Shown: piece after piece, positions 8,715-17,316 of the stretch
How positions within the stretch are numbered: the first letter of the stretch is position 1
Layout: each line of letters begins with the position of its first letter
Made by a program: the position numbers and the translations under genes
Assembly (NCBI RefSeq): GCF_029690065.1
Contig: NZ_CP121463.1
Span: 310,001 to 374,000 of the forward strand
Reading direction: 5' to 3'
Source of the DNA: Arthrobacter sp. Y-9
Lineage (GTDB): Bacteria; Actinomycetota; Actinomycetes; Actinomycetales; Micrococcaceae
DNA length: 64,000 nucleotides
The notes under the pieces: generated by a model
Told to the model about the DNA's origin: nothing
The model's input: only the letters and a program-made list of their open reading frames with translations
Databases searched by the model: none

Positions 8715-9418
8715 CCGACGGCGCGCGCCTTCCGCTCGACCCGCAGGTGGCCGGGATCCTCGCCTCCGACCGGTACGCCCGGCGCTCCGCGGAACTCGGG
8801 CGCGATCTCGCCGGGTTCACCGACGGGCTCCGCTCCGAGGACGCCGCGCAGCGGCTCGCGGCGGTCAAGGCGCTGAACGCCCTGGCCAGAGCGGAACTGA
8901 GCTGGCTGGCCTTGCCGGTCCGGGAGCACTTCCTCGCGGACGGCACGCGCGCCGCGCTCCGCGCCGCACTCCAGGCGGCCACGGCGGACGACGACGGCGG
9001 CAAGACCGTGGCGCTGCTGCTGAACACGGTGCGTCACGCGGCGGAGCGCTACGTCACCCATCCGATGTGGGCGCCGGTCAGCTCCCCGGACGAGGTTCAC
9101 ACCTGGCGGAACTGGGTGGGGTCCTGGGCCGGGGAGTACGCGGAGGAATCCGCTCCGGCGGTGAAGGTCGAGGCGGCGTGCTTGCTGGCCTTTTGCGGCG
9201 ATCCGCGGGCGTGGGAGGTCTTCCAGGCGGTGGTTCCCCGCCGCAGCGCCGCCCTGAGCCAGCTGGAGCTGGCGGTGCTGCAATATCCGGGAAGCATCTC
9301 GCCCTCGGTGGCGAGGGAACTGCTGGACCTCGCCGAGCGCACGGCCGCAGCCCATTCGCGGCAGCGTTTCGTCGCGGACGGGATCCGTGAGGCCCTGGCC
9401 GGGGTGGGGGAGGGCTAG
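8711..9418 (+). CDS. Unknown all-helical (HEAT-like) protein
   Basis: 235 residues with a GTG start inside the GTGA overlap with the marR-like gene, so translation is probably coupled. I do not recognise the family. The sequence is a run of amphipathic helices rich in Ala and Leu (AAQRLAAVKALNALA, GTRAALRAALQAA, SQLELAVLQYPGSISPSVA) resembling HEAT or armadillo scaffolds. There is no signal peptide, membrane segment or obvious catalytic motif. Its position suggests a role connected with the photolyase/MarR operon, perhaps as a protein-interaction partner (inference). Confidence 0.65.
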   Translation: MTDGARLPLDPQVAGILASDRYARRSAELGRDLAGFTDGLRSEDAAQRLAAVKALNALARAELSWLALPVREHFLADGTRAALRAALQAATADDDGGKTVALLLNTVRHAAERYVTHPMWAPVSSPDEVHTWRNWVGSWAGEYAEESAPAVKVEAACLLAFCGDPRAWEVFQAVVPRRSAALSQLELAVLQYPGSISPSVARELLDLAERTAAAHSRQRFVADGIREALAGVGEG

Positions 9419-9420
9419 TC

Positions 9421-9471
9421 GCAGAAGGCCGTCCTTCACCGTGCATCCCACGGCGAGAGACGGCCTTCTGC
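9421..9471. terminator. Hairpin at the end of the photolyase operon
   Basis: Arms GCAGAAGGCCGTC (9421-9433) and its complement (9459-9471), with a smaller inner CCGTG/CACGG stem, start 2 nt after the stop of the preceding gene. It lies between convergent genes and could serve both strands. Confidence 0.75.
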
Positions 9472-9505
9472 ACTTCCCGGGGCGCGGGCTCCGAGGGTCC
9501 CGTCT

Positions 9506-9564
9506 GTCAGCGCCCCGGGTCCGTCAGCGCCCCGGGTCCGTCGGCGTCCCGTCTCCGTCAGCGC
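9506..9564. repeat. 17-bp tandem repeat at the 3' end of the aldehyde dehydrogenase gene
   Basis: Two exact units GTCAGCGCCCCGGGTCC (9506-9522, 9523-9539) and a third diverged unit (9540-9556) lead into GTCAGCGC, which is the end of the dehydrogenase gene including its stop. It looks like slippage duplication of the stop-codon region. Confidence 0.6.
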
Positions 9565-11036
9565 AGCGCGAAGATGGTGCGGTGCCAGTCCTTCTCCACG
9601 ACGCCGCCCAGTTCGAACATCACGTGCTTGACCTGGGTGTACTCCTCGAAGGAGTAGGCGGACATGTCCTTGCCGAAGCCGGACTGCTTGAAGCCGCCGT
9701 GGGGCATCTCGGAGATGATCGGGATGTGGTCGTTGACCCACACGCATCCGGCCTTGATCTCGCGGGTCGCGCGGAGGGCGCGCTGGATGTTCGAGGTCCA
9801 GGCGGAGGCGGCCAGGCCGTAGACGGTGTCGTTGGCGAGGGCGATGGCCTCGTCGTCGTCATCGAAGGGCAGCACCACCAGCACGGGGCCGAACACCTCG
9901 TTCTTGACGATCTCGGAATCCGGGGCGGCATCCACGATCAGGGTGGGGCGGTAGAACGCGCCATCGCCCAGCCCGTCCTCGGTGGGGACGTATCCGCCGG
10001 CCACCACCCGGGCGTAGCCGCGCGCCCGCTCGACCATGCCGGCCACGTGGTCCCGGTGGCGGAAGGAGGACAGCGAACCGATGTCCGCGCCGTCGTTGTC
10101 CGGGGCGCCCAGGACGATGCCGTCGAACCGCGCGGCGAGCTTGTCCACGAACTCCTGGTAGACGCTGCGGTGCACCAGCGCGCGGGTGGCCGCCGTGCAG
10201 TCCTGGCCCGAGTTGATCAGGGAGCCCGCGACGGCGCCGTGCACCGCGGCGTCGATGTCGGCGTCGTCGAACACGACGAAGGGCGCCTTGCCGCCCAGCT
10301 CCAGGTGCACGCGCTTGGCGTTCACCGCGGCGGCCTCGAGGACCGTGCGGCCCACGGCCGTGGACCCGGTGAAGGAGACCATGTCCACCTGAGGATGACG
10401 CATGAGCGCGGCGCCGATGGTGCTGCCGCTGCCGACCAGGACGTTCACGACGCCGTCCGGCAGGCCCGCCTCGGTCAGCGCCTCGGCGAACATCACCGAC
10501 GTCAGGGGCGTGATCTCCGCCGGCTTGAGGATGATGGTGTTGCCCGCGGCGATGGCGGGGAGGATCTTCCACGCGGCCATCTGGAGCGGGTAGTTCCACG
10601 GAGCGATGGACCCGATGACGCCGATGGCCTCGCGGCGGATGGCCGAGGTGTGGTCGGCCGAGTACTCCGCCATGGCCTTGCCCTCGAGGTTCCGAGCGGC
10701 GCCGGCGAAGAAGTCGACGTTGTCGATGGTGCCCGGGATGTCGAACTCGCGGCACAGGCGCAGCGGCTTGCCCGTCTGGGAGCTCTCCGCCTGGGCGAAC
10801 TCCTCGGCCCGGGCCTCCAGGATGCGGGCGAAGCGCTGCAGGATCGCGGAGCGCTCGCCGGGGGTGGTGCGGGACCACGCCGGGAACGCGGCGCGGGCGG
10901 CGGCGACGGCGGCCTCCAGGTCACGCAGACCCGCGAGGGTGACGGTGGCGGTGACCTCACCCGTGGCCGGGTTGATCACGTCCTGGGTGGCTCCGGAGGC
11001 GCCGGTGACGGCCTTGCCGTTGATGAACTGGTGCAT
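9558..11036 (-). CDS. Aldehyde dehydrogenase, gamma-aminobutyraldehyde dehydrogenase type
   Basis: 492 residues, full ALDH superfamily length. It oxidises an aldehyde to the acid with NAD(P)+. Visible landmarks: IAPWNYPLQMAAWK (cofactor-binding start), FTGSTAVGRTV, the general-base Glu in HLELGGKAP, the catalytic Cys in NSGQDCTAATR and EVFGPVLVV. SGQDCTA and the overall sequence resemble gamma-aminobutyraldehyde dehydrogenases (PatD/PuuC-like), which convert 4-aminobutanal to GABA in putrescine breakdown. The DAO-type oxidase and amidohydrolase nearby fit an amine pathway. The start has GAAGG 9 nt upstream. A 16-bp hairpin lies immediately before this ribosome site. Confidence 0.88.
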   Translation of the reverse strand: MHQFINGKAVTGASGATQDVINPATGEVTATVTLAGLRDLEAAVAAARAAFPAWSRTTPGERSAILQRFARILEARAEEFAQAESSQTGKPLRLCREFDIPGTIDNVDFFAGAARNLEGKAMAEYSADHTSAIRREAIGVIGSIAPWNYPLQMAAWKILPAIAAGNTIILKPAEITPLTSVMFAEALTEAGLPDGVVNVLVGSGSTIGAALMRHPQVDMVSFTGSTAVGRTVLEAAAVNAKRVHLELGGKAPFVVFDDADIDAAVHGAVAGSLINSGQDCTAATRALVHRSVYQEFVDKLAARFDGIVLGAPDNDGADIGSLSSFRHRDHVAGMVERARGYARVVAGGYVPTEDGLGDGAFYRPTLIVDAAPDSEIVKNEVFGPVLVVLPFDDDDEAIALANDTVYGLAASAWTSNIQRALRATREIKAGCVWVNDHIPIISEMPHGGFKQSGFGKDMSAYSFEEYTQVKHVMFELGGVVEKDWHRTIFALR

Positions 11037-11057
11037 GGTGCGCCCTTCTCTGACAGT

Positions 11058-11108
11058 GAGTGCTCAGCCGTGGTGGATCGCCTCCGAACCCGCCACGGCT
11101 GAGCACTC
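11058..11108 (-). terminator. 16-bp hairpin between tetR and the aldehyde dehydrogenase gene
   Basis: Arms GAGTGCTCAGCCGTGG (11058-11073) and its exact complement (11093-11108) enclose a 19-nt loop. The far arm enters the stop codon of the upstream tetR gene and the near arm ends 21 nt before the dehydrogenase start. It lacks a T tract. It may end the tetR transcript or act as a leader structure for the dehydrogenase. Confidence 0.6.
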
Positions 11109-11790
11109 AGGTGGCAGAGAGGTCGCTTTCGCGCTCAGCGCTGTCCAGGATGGCGGCGAGGCCGGCCTGGAACGTGCTGAGGGAGTCGAGCCCTTGCAGG
11201 GCCCGGTGATGCTTTTCGAGCAGCGGGTGCCCGGACAGGTGGGAGAACACCCGCGGGTTGAGCCACGGGTCGTGCCCCTGGGAATCGGGAAGCCGCTGGA
11301 TCTCCAGGGCGATCCCGGCGCCGAGGGCCAGCGTGTAGCTTTCGAGGGCCGCGTAGTAGTGCACCACGCGCTCCTCGGGGAGCTTCGCGTCCGTGAGGCA
11401 CTGCAGCACGAACTCGATGGCTTTCAGCTCGCCGGGACCGTAGGTGTCCGTGGCGAAGGATTCGCTGCCCAGGGAGGGGTACTGCATGAAGACCCTGAGC
11501 AGTTCGTCCAGATAAGCCTCGAGCCGGGCCCTCCAGCCGTGCTGCCGGCCCGCGGCCAGCGTGCGTTCCACGGAGAGGGCGAAGAGCCGGTCCAGAGCCG
11601 CGCGAATGATGGCGTCCCGATTGCGGAAATGCCGGTACACCGCGGTGGCGTCCACTCCGAGTTCCTCGCCCAGGCGGCGGAACGTCAAGCGCTCGCCAGG
11701 TTCCTGTCCGGCGATTTTCAGGACTGCATCGATGATGGTTTCCGGGTCAAGCCGTGCGCGGCGATCACTGGGCTGCGCGGCCTGCGCCAT
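11107..11790 (-). CDS. TetR-family transcriptional regulator
   Basis: 227 residues. The N-terminal helix-turn-helix is clear: ETIIDAVLKIAG, LTFRRLGEELGVDATAVYRHFRNRDAIIRAALDRL, with the conserved TAVYRHF recognition segment. The C-terminal ligand-binding half (LEAYLDELLRVFMQYP onward) resembles the TetR_C type. It lies between the dehydrogenase on its own strand and the divergent amidohydrolase-ABC-oxidase operon, with a palindrome across that operon's -35 box, so it probably represses both (inference). Ligand unknown; an amine or aldehyde would fit. Confidence 0.85.
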   Translation of the reverse strand: MAQAAQPSDRRARLDPETIIDAVLKIAGQEPGERLTFRRLGEELGVDATAVYRHFRNRDAIIRAALDRLFALSVERTLAAGRQHGWRARLEAYLDELLRVFMQYPSLGSESFATDTYGPGELKAIEFVLQCLTDAKLPEERVVHYYAALESYTLALGAGIALEIQRLPDSQGHDPWLNPRVFSHLSGHPLLEKHHRALQGLDSLSTFQAGLAAILDSAERESDLSAT

Positions 11791-11888
11791 CTATCCACCC
11801 CGCTTCCATGCCTCGGTTTCTGGAACCCCACGGTACACGATGCCGAGGTCGGCACGTCAAGGGAGTCAGCCTCGATGTCATTAACGAT

Positions 11889-11928
11889 GTCAACGCTGTT
11901 GACTTAACTGTGACCCGCATCATAGTGT
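11889..11928 (+). promoter_or_regulatory. Promoter and palindromic operator of the amidohydrolase-ABC operon
   Basis: A -35 box TTGACT (11899-11904) and -10 box TAGTGT (11923-11928) are 18 nt apart. GTCAAC-GCT-GTTGAC (11889-11903) is a palindrome overlapping the -35 box, the expected place for a repressor such as the divergent TetR protein. TTGACA on the other strand (11888-11893) may be the tetR -35. Confidence 0.6.
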
Positions 11929-11967
11929 CAGGTCCAATCCAGCCCCGCACACAGATTCGAGGAGCTC

Positions 11968-13644
11968 ATGGCAGTTGCGCAGACCATCCTGGAGAACGGA
12001 TGGGTCTACACCGGCAGGGACGACGTCCCCCGCCGTGCGGACCTGGCGATCGGCGACGGAAAGATCCTGGCGGTGGGCACCGCCGAAGAGCTGGCGCCGC
12101 TGGCCGACGGCGCCACCGAGCGGCTCGACGTCGCGGGCAGGCTGATCGTGCCCGGCTTCCAGGACTCCCACATGCACCCGGTCTTCGCCGGGGTGGAACT
12201 GCTGCAATGTGACCTCACGGAGGTCGAGAGCGCCGACGACGCCGTGGACACCGTCCGCCGCTACGCCGAGGAGCACCCGGACGAGCCGTGGATCCTCGGC
12301 GCCGGCTGGTCCATGGAGCACTTCCCGGGCGGCACTCCCACCCGCCAGCTCCTCGACGCCGTGGTCCCGGACCGCCCCGTCTTCCTCCAGAACCGCGACC
12401 ACCACGGCGCCTGGGTCAACACCAAAGCCCTGGAGCTCGCGGGCATCGACGCCACCACCCCGGACCCGGAGAGCGGACGCTTCGAGCGGGAAGCGGACGG
12501 CACCCCCGCCGGGACGGTGCACGAGGGCGCCATGGACCTCTTCGCCTCCGCCCGCCCCGGCACCTCGGAGGAACTCGCCTACGCCGGGCTCCTCAAGGCC
12601 CAGGAACTCCTGCTCTCCCAGGGCATCACCGCCTGGCAGGACGCCTGGGTGGCCATCCCCGAGGACGGCAGCGTGGACCTCCTCCGGGTCTACCTGCGGG
12701 CCGCGCAGGCCGGGGACCTCAAGGTCCGCGTCCGCATCTGCCAGTGGTGGGACCGCACCGCCGGGGACGCCCAGCTGGAACCCATCCTGGCCCGGCGCGA
12801 AGAGGTGGCCCAGGCGGTCGCCCCGGAACGCCTCACCGCGAGCACGGTGAAGATCATGGTGGACGGCGTCGCCGAGAACTTCACCGCCGCCATGCACGAG
12901 CCGTACCGCGACCATCACGGGCACCACACGGACAACCGGGGCATCGAATTCTTCGACCCGGAGGAGATGAAGGGCTTCGTCACCGCCCTGGACGCCGCCG
13001 GCATGCAGCTCCACTTCCACGCGCTGGGTGACCGTGCCGTCACCGACGCCCTCGACGCGCTGGAACAGGCCCGCGCCGCGAACGGCGTCACCGACGGCCG
13101 CCACCACCTCGCCCACCTGCAGCTGGTCCGGGCCGAGGACACGCCGCGCTTCGCCGAGCTCGGAGCCGCCGCGAACATGCAGGCGCTCTGGGCCTGCCAC
13201 GAGGAGCAGATGGACGAGCTCACGCTGCCGTTCCTGGAGCCCGACGCCGAGGAGCGCCACTACCCCTTCGGCGAACTCGCCGCCCACGGGACGCGGCTCG
13301 CGGCCGGCAGCGACTGGCCCGTCTCCACCGCGGACCCTCTCGCCGCCATGCACGTGGCCGTCAACCGGACCTCGCCCGGCGAGACCGGCAAGCCCCTCGG
13401 CCCCGACCACCAGAAGCTGAGCCTTCAGCAGATCCTGAACGCGTACACGCAGGGCACGGCGTGGATCAACCATCTCGACCACCTGACGGGCACGCTGGAG
13501 GAAGGACGGCTGGCGGACTTCGTGGTCCTGGACCGCGACGTCTTCCAGCTCCCGGCGGAGCAGATCCACACCGTCCGGGTCGAGGAGACCTGGATCGACG
13601 GAACCCGCGTCTACTGCAGGACCGCCCAGGAGGAGGAAGCATGA
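11968..13644 (+). CDS. Amidohydrolase family protein (YtcJ/NfdA-like)
   Basis: 558 residues. Metal-dependent hydrolase of the amidohydrolase superfamily with the metal-binding HxH in GFQDSHMHP, later LHFHALGDRA, LAHLQLV and GSDWPVSTADPLAAM, all typical of the YtcJ/AepA/N-substituted formamide deformylase subgroup. NfdA of Arthrobacter cleaves N-alkyl formamides to formate and an amine. That substrate class would fit the downstream amine-oxidase and aldehyde dehydrogenase, but the exact substrate is inference. Ribosome site GAGGAG 6 nt before the ATG. Cytoplasmic (no signal peptide). It overlaps the binding-protein gene by 4 nt (ATGA), so it is the first gene of the operon. Confidence 0.85.
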   Translation: MAVAQTILENGWVYTGRDDVPRRADLAIGDGKILAVGTAEELAPLADGATERLDVAGRLIVPGFQDSHMHPVFAGVELLQCDLTEVESADDAVDTVRRYAEEHPDEPWILGAGWSMEHFPGGTPTRQLLDAVVPDRPVFLQNRDHHGAWVNTKALELAGIDATTPDPESGRFEREADGTPAGTVHEGAMDLFASARPGTSEELAYAGLLKAQELLLSQGITAWQDAWVAIPEDGSVDLLRVYLRAAQAGDLKVRVRICQWWDRTAGDAQLEPILARREEVAQAVAPERLTASTVKIMVDGVAENFTAAMHEPYRDHHGHHTDNRGIEFFDPEEMKGFVTALDAAGMQLHFHALGDRAVTDALDALEQARAANGVTDGRHHLAHLQLVRAEDTPRFAELGAAANMQALWACHEEQMDELTLPFLEPDAEERHYPFGELAAHGTRLAAGSDWPVSTADPLAAMHVAVNRTSPGETGKPLGPDHQKLSLQQILNAYTQGTAWINHLDHLTGTLEEGRLADFVVLDRDVFQLPAEQIHTVRVEETWIDGTRVYCRTAQEEEA

Positions 13645-15383
13645 GGAAGACCCTGCGCGGCGCCGCGCCACAGGGACGCCGCGTGAGCGCGCTCCGGCGG
13701 CTGTGGGAGCGGTTCGGCGCGCCGTCGTCGTCCGCTGAACGCCCGACGACGGCGGCCCGCGGCAAGGCGGCCATCACCCTCGCGGTGGTCGGCGGCCTGG
13801 TCCTGAGCGGCTGTGCGGCCCGGCCCGGCGCCACGGGCGGTTCCGGCGAAGCGAAGTTCACCCTGAGCCAGGGATCCCCGGCGCCGACCAAGGAGATCGA
13901 CGGCTTCTCCTGGGCCATGTACGCCGAGCCGTTCTCCCTGGACTACGCCTACGCGTTCGACTACCCGGACAACACCGTCCTGTCCAACGTCTGCGAGTCC
14001 CTGTTCCGCTGGAACAAGGACCTCACCGTGTCACCCGGCCTGGCCACCAAGGTGGACAACCCGGACCCGCTGCACTGGGTCTACACCATCCGGCAGGGCG
14101 TGAAGTTCCACGACGGGACCATCATGACGGCCGACGATGTGGTGGCGTCCCTCCGCCGGCACCTCGATGAGAAGGTCGGGTCCTTCTGGGCGTCGGCGTT
14201 CCAGAACGTGGCGAGCATCGACAAGACGGCGGCGGACCAGGTGACCATCACCATGGCCAAGCCGGACTACACCCTGAACGCGGCGCTGGTCGGGTCGCCC
14301 GGCGTCGTCGAGTCCGCCAAGACCCTTGCCAAGGACGGCAAGGACTACGGCAACTCCACGAAGGGCGTGAACTGCACCGGTCCCTTCTCCTTCGTCAGCT
14401 GGGAGGCGGGGGAGAGCATCACCCTCAAGCGCTTCGACGACTACTGGGACCCGTCCCTGAAGGCGAAGTCGAAGCAGGTGACGTTCAAGATGCTGACGGA
14501 CGCCAACTCGCGCATCAACGCCCTCCAGACCGGCGAGATCGACGGGGCCTTCATGATCCCGTCCAACGCCATGGACATCCTCAAGGCCAACACGGACGCG
14601 GGGAACCTCTACTTCGGCGCGGACAGCACGGTCCAGAGCCTCGTCTTCACGGACCTGGCCGGGACCTTCAAGGACGTGAGGGTCCGCAAAGCCCTCATGA
14701 TGGCCATCAACCGGCCCTCCCTCATCAAGGCGGCCGAACAGGGCTACGCCCGGCCGACCGACGCCCTCACCACGCGCAATGTGTGGAATGCGGCGAAGCC
14801 GGCGACGGTGGACAAGGCCTTCGGTGACCTGGAGCCGCTGAAGTACGATCTGGCCGAGGCGAAGAAGCTCGTCAAGGAGGCCGGTGCCACCGGCAAGAAG
14901 GTGGTGTTCTCCACGGCCTCGCTGAGCGCGGCCTTCGACATCGAGACCCGGGCCATCGCGTCCGCGGCGAAGGAGATCGGGCTCAACCCCGAGATCCGGA
15001 CGATGTCCAACGACAAATACACGACCCTGTTCTCCGATCCGGAGGCCCGCAAAGGCACGGACCTGGTGCTGACCTCCTGGTATCTCTCCAGCACCGAACC
15101 GCTCGAGATGTACAGCGTGCTGCGGGAGGGGGACTTCAGCAACTACGGCGGCTGGGTCAACAAGCAGTACGACAAGCTCGTCAACCAGGCGATCGGGACC
15201 AAGGACCCGGACCAGCGCGCGAAGTTCACCGGGCAGGCGGCGAAGATCGCCAGCGACGAGGTGGTCTGGGGCCCGCTGTACGAGACGGTCACGTCCATGT
15301 GGCTGGGCAAGCGCATCACCGGGGCTGACCCGTCCATCAACTACATGTACTTCCCGTGGGCTGCCAAGATCGGAGGCCGTTGA
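13641..15383 (+). CDS. ABC transporter substrate-binding lipoprotein, family 5 (peptide/amine type)
   Basis: 580 residues from the ATG in the ATGA overlap (AGGAGG-type site just upstream). The lipobox LVLSGC follows a hydrophobic stretch, but about 45 polar residues precede it, unusually long for a lipoprotein signal; a GTG at 13684 would shorten this. The mature part is a family 5 extracellular solute-binding protein (DppA/OppA-like): YTIRQGVKFHDGTIMTADDV, NCTGPFSFVSWEAG and VRKALMMAINR. It captures the substrate outside the membrane for the permeases that follow. The operon suggests a small amide or amine-containing compound rather than a peptide (inference). Confidence 0.87.
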   Translation: MRKTLRGAAPQGRRVSALRRLWERFGAPSSSAERPTTAARGKAAITLAVVGGLVLSGCAARPGATGGSGEAKFTLSQGSPAPTKEIDGFSWAMYAEPFSLDYAYAFDYPDNTVLSNVCESLFRWNKDLTVSPGLATKVDNPDPLHWVYTIRQGVKFHDGTIMTADDVVASLRRHLDEKVGSFWASAFQNVASIDKTAADQVTITMAKPDYTLNAALVGSPGVVESAKTLAKDGKDYGNSTKGVNCTGPFSFVSWEAGESITLKRFDDYWDPSLKAKSKQVTFKMLTDANSRINALQTGEIDGAFMIPSNAMDILKANTDAGNLYFGADSTVQSLVFTDLAGTFKDVRVRKALMMAINRPSLIKAAEQGYARPTDALTTRNVWNAAKPATVDKAFGDLEPLKYDLAEAKKLVKEAGATGKKVVFSTASLSAAFDIETRAIASAAKEIGLNPEIRTMSNDKYTTLFSDPEARKGTDLVLTSWYLSSTEPLEMYSVLREGDFSNYGGWVNKQYDKLVNQAIGTKDPDQRAKFTGQAAKIASDEVVWGPLYETVTSMWLGKRITGADPSINYMYFPWAAKIGGR

Positions 15384-15385
15384 CC

Positions 15386-16462
15386 ATGACTGCTGTTGAC
15401 GTGAAACCCTCGTCCGACTCCCCAGGGCCCGGCGGCTCCGGCGCGTCCGGCGGCACGGACGGCCCCGGCCTGCCGGGCGCCGCCGGCAGGGCCCGCAAAC
15501 GCAAGGGCGGCTCCCGCCTGCGGTTCGTGCTCGTGAAGATCGGCACGCTGCTGCTGACCTTGTTCGTGGCCTCGCTCGCGGTGTTCTTCTCCCGCTTCCT
15601 GGTCCCCGGCGACCCGGCCCGCTTCCTGCTGCGCGGCCGCAGTCCCAAGCCGGAGGCGCTCGCGGAGATCACCCGCCAGTACGGCCTCGACAAGCCGCCG
15701 TGGGAGCAGTACGTGAACTGGCTCGGCGGCATCCTGCACGGGGACTGGGGCAGGTCCCTGACCTACCGGCAGGATGTCTCTGAAGTCCTCCTCAACCGTC
15801 TCCCCACCACGCTGCAGCTCGTGGCGCTGGCCGCGGTCTTCATCACGATCCTGGGCCTGCTGGCCGGGATCATCGCCAGCCTCAACAAGGGGTTCGGCGA
15901 CAAGTTCATCCTGATCTCCCTCACCGCGGCCGGTGCGGTCCCGCCCTTCGTGGCGGCCATCGGCCTGGTGGCGGTGTTCTCGGTCAATCTCGGCTGGTTC
16001 CCCTCCTTCGGCAGCGGTGACGGCTTCTGGGACCGGATCTGGCATCTCACCCTGCCGGCTCTGGCCCTCGGCGTCACGTACATCGCCTTCGTGGCCCGGG
16101 TGACGCGTTCCTCCATGAACGAGCAGCTCATCCGGGAACACGTCGAGGTGGCCACGAGCCGCGGCCTGACGCGCCCCACGGTGGTCCTGCGCCACGTGCT
16201 GCGGAACGCCCTCGGCCCGATCCTCACGGTGAGCGGCGTCCTGATCGCGGGCCTCCTGGTCTCCAGCGCCATCATCGAGCAGACCTTCGGCCTCACCGGG
16301 ATCGGCCAGCTCCTGGTCCAGTCCATCGACCGGCTGGACTTCGGCGTGGTGCAGGCGATCGTCATGGTGGTGGTCACGGCGTTCGTCGTGGTCAACACCG
16401 TCGTGGACCTGGTCCAGCCCCTCATCGACCCTCGTATCGCCGCCGGATCGGAGACCCGATGA
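15386..16462 (+). CDS. ABC transporter permease (DppB-like)
   Basis: 358 residues. The start at MTAVDVK has CGGAGG 9 nt upstream and lies 2 nt after the preceding stop. A Gly/Ser/Pro-rich cytoplasmic head of about 45 residues is followed by six hydrophobic segments. The VARVTRSSMNEQLIREHVEVATSRGL stretch includes the EAA loop that contacts the ATPase, and EQTFGLTGIGQLLVQSI is typical of DppB. Forms the membrane channel with the next gene product, with which it overlaps by 4 nt. Confidence 0.88.
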   Translation: MTAVDVKPSSDSPGPGGSGASGGTDGPGLPGAAGRARKRKGGSRLRFVLVKIGTLLLTLFVASLAVFFSRFLVPGDPARFLLRGRSPKPEALAEITRQYGLDKPPWEQYVNWLGGILHGDWGRSLTYRQDVSEVLLNRLPTTLQLVALAAVFITILGLLAGIIASLNKGFGDKFILISLTAAGAVPPFVAAIGLVAVFSVNLGWFPSFGSGDGFWDRIWHLTLPALALGVTYIAFVARVTRSSMNEQLIREHVEVATSRGLTRPTVVLRHVLRNALGPILTVSGVLIAGLLVSSAIIEQTFGLTGIGQLLVQSIDRLDFGVVQAIVMVVVTAFVVVNTVVDLVQPLIDPRIAAGSETR

Positions 16463-17316
16463 CCCTCTCAATGACGCTCCCGCAGACAGGGTTCCGGCGC
16501 TACACCTCCGCCCTGTCCCTCACGGCCTGGATCGCCGTGATCGTCACGGCCGTGGTGGTCGTGGTGTCCGTCCTGGCCCCGACGCTCGCGCCGTACGACC
16601 CGGACTACGTCGACCTCGATAACGTGCTCGCCGGACCCAGCGCCCAGCACCTCCTCGGGACCGACGCCCTGGGCCGTGACCTGCTCAGCCGTCTCATGTT
16701 CGGCGGCCGGACCTCGCTGCTCGGCCCCACGCTCGTGGTGCTCGGCTCCACGGTCCTCGGCCTGCTGCTCGGCCTGGCCGCCGGCTGGTCCGACGGCTGG
16801 CCCGGCAAGATCCTGGGCCGCGTGTTCGACATCCTTTTCGCCTTCCCGGCCCTGCTGGTGTCGATGCTCGCCGTGGCCCTGTTCGGCAAGGGTCTCGTGG
16901 CGCCCATCATCGCCATGACCATCGCCTACGTCCCCTATGTGGCGCGTCTGACGCAGGGCCTCGTGGCTTCGGAACGGTCCCGCCCCTACGTCCAGGCGTA
17001 CCGGGTGCTCGGCTTCCGGACGCCGTGGGTGGTCCTGGGCCGGGTGCTGCCGAACCTGATCCCCACCGTGGGAGCCCAGTCGGCGCTGAACTTCGGCTAC
17101 GTCCTGGCGGACCTCGCGGCCCTGTCCTTCATCGGCCTCGGCGTCCAGCCGCCCACGAGCGACTGGGGCGCCATGATCGAGGAGTCCCGTGGGGCTCTGC
17201 TGGGCGGCTACATCCTGCCGGCGTTCTGGCCGGCGCTCGTGGTGGTCGTCGTCGTGGTCGCCGTGAATGTCATCGGCGAGGAGATCTCGGATCGGATCGG
17301 AGGCAAGCTCTCATGA
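16459..17316 (+). CDS. ABC transporter permease (DppC-like)
   Basis: 285 residues, start in ATGA overlap with the upstream permease. DppC features: the LGTDALGRDLLSRLMFGGRTSL entry motif, six membrane spans, the EAA-type loop around YVQAYRVLGFRTPWVV and the LSFIGLGVQPPTSDWGAMI signature near the C-terminus. Partner of the DppB-like subunit. Overlaps the ATPase gene by 4 nt. Confidence 0.88.
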   Translation: MTLSMTLPQTGFRRYTSALSLTAWIAVIVTAVVVVVSVLAPTLAPYDPDYVDLDNVLAGPSAQHLLGTDALGRDLLSRLMFGGRTSLLGPTLVVLGSTVLGLLLGLAAGWSDGWPGKILGRVFDILFAFPALLVSMLAVALFGKGLVAPIIAMTIAYVPYVARLTQGLVASERSRPYVQAYRVLGFRTPWVVLGRVLPNLIPTVGAQSALNFGYVLADLAALSFIGLGVQPPTSDWGAMIEESRGALLGGYILPAFWPALVVVVVVVAVNVIGEEISDRIGGKLS

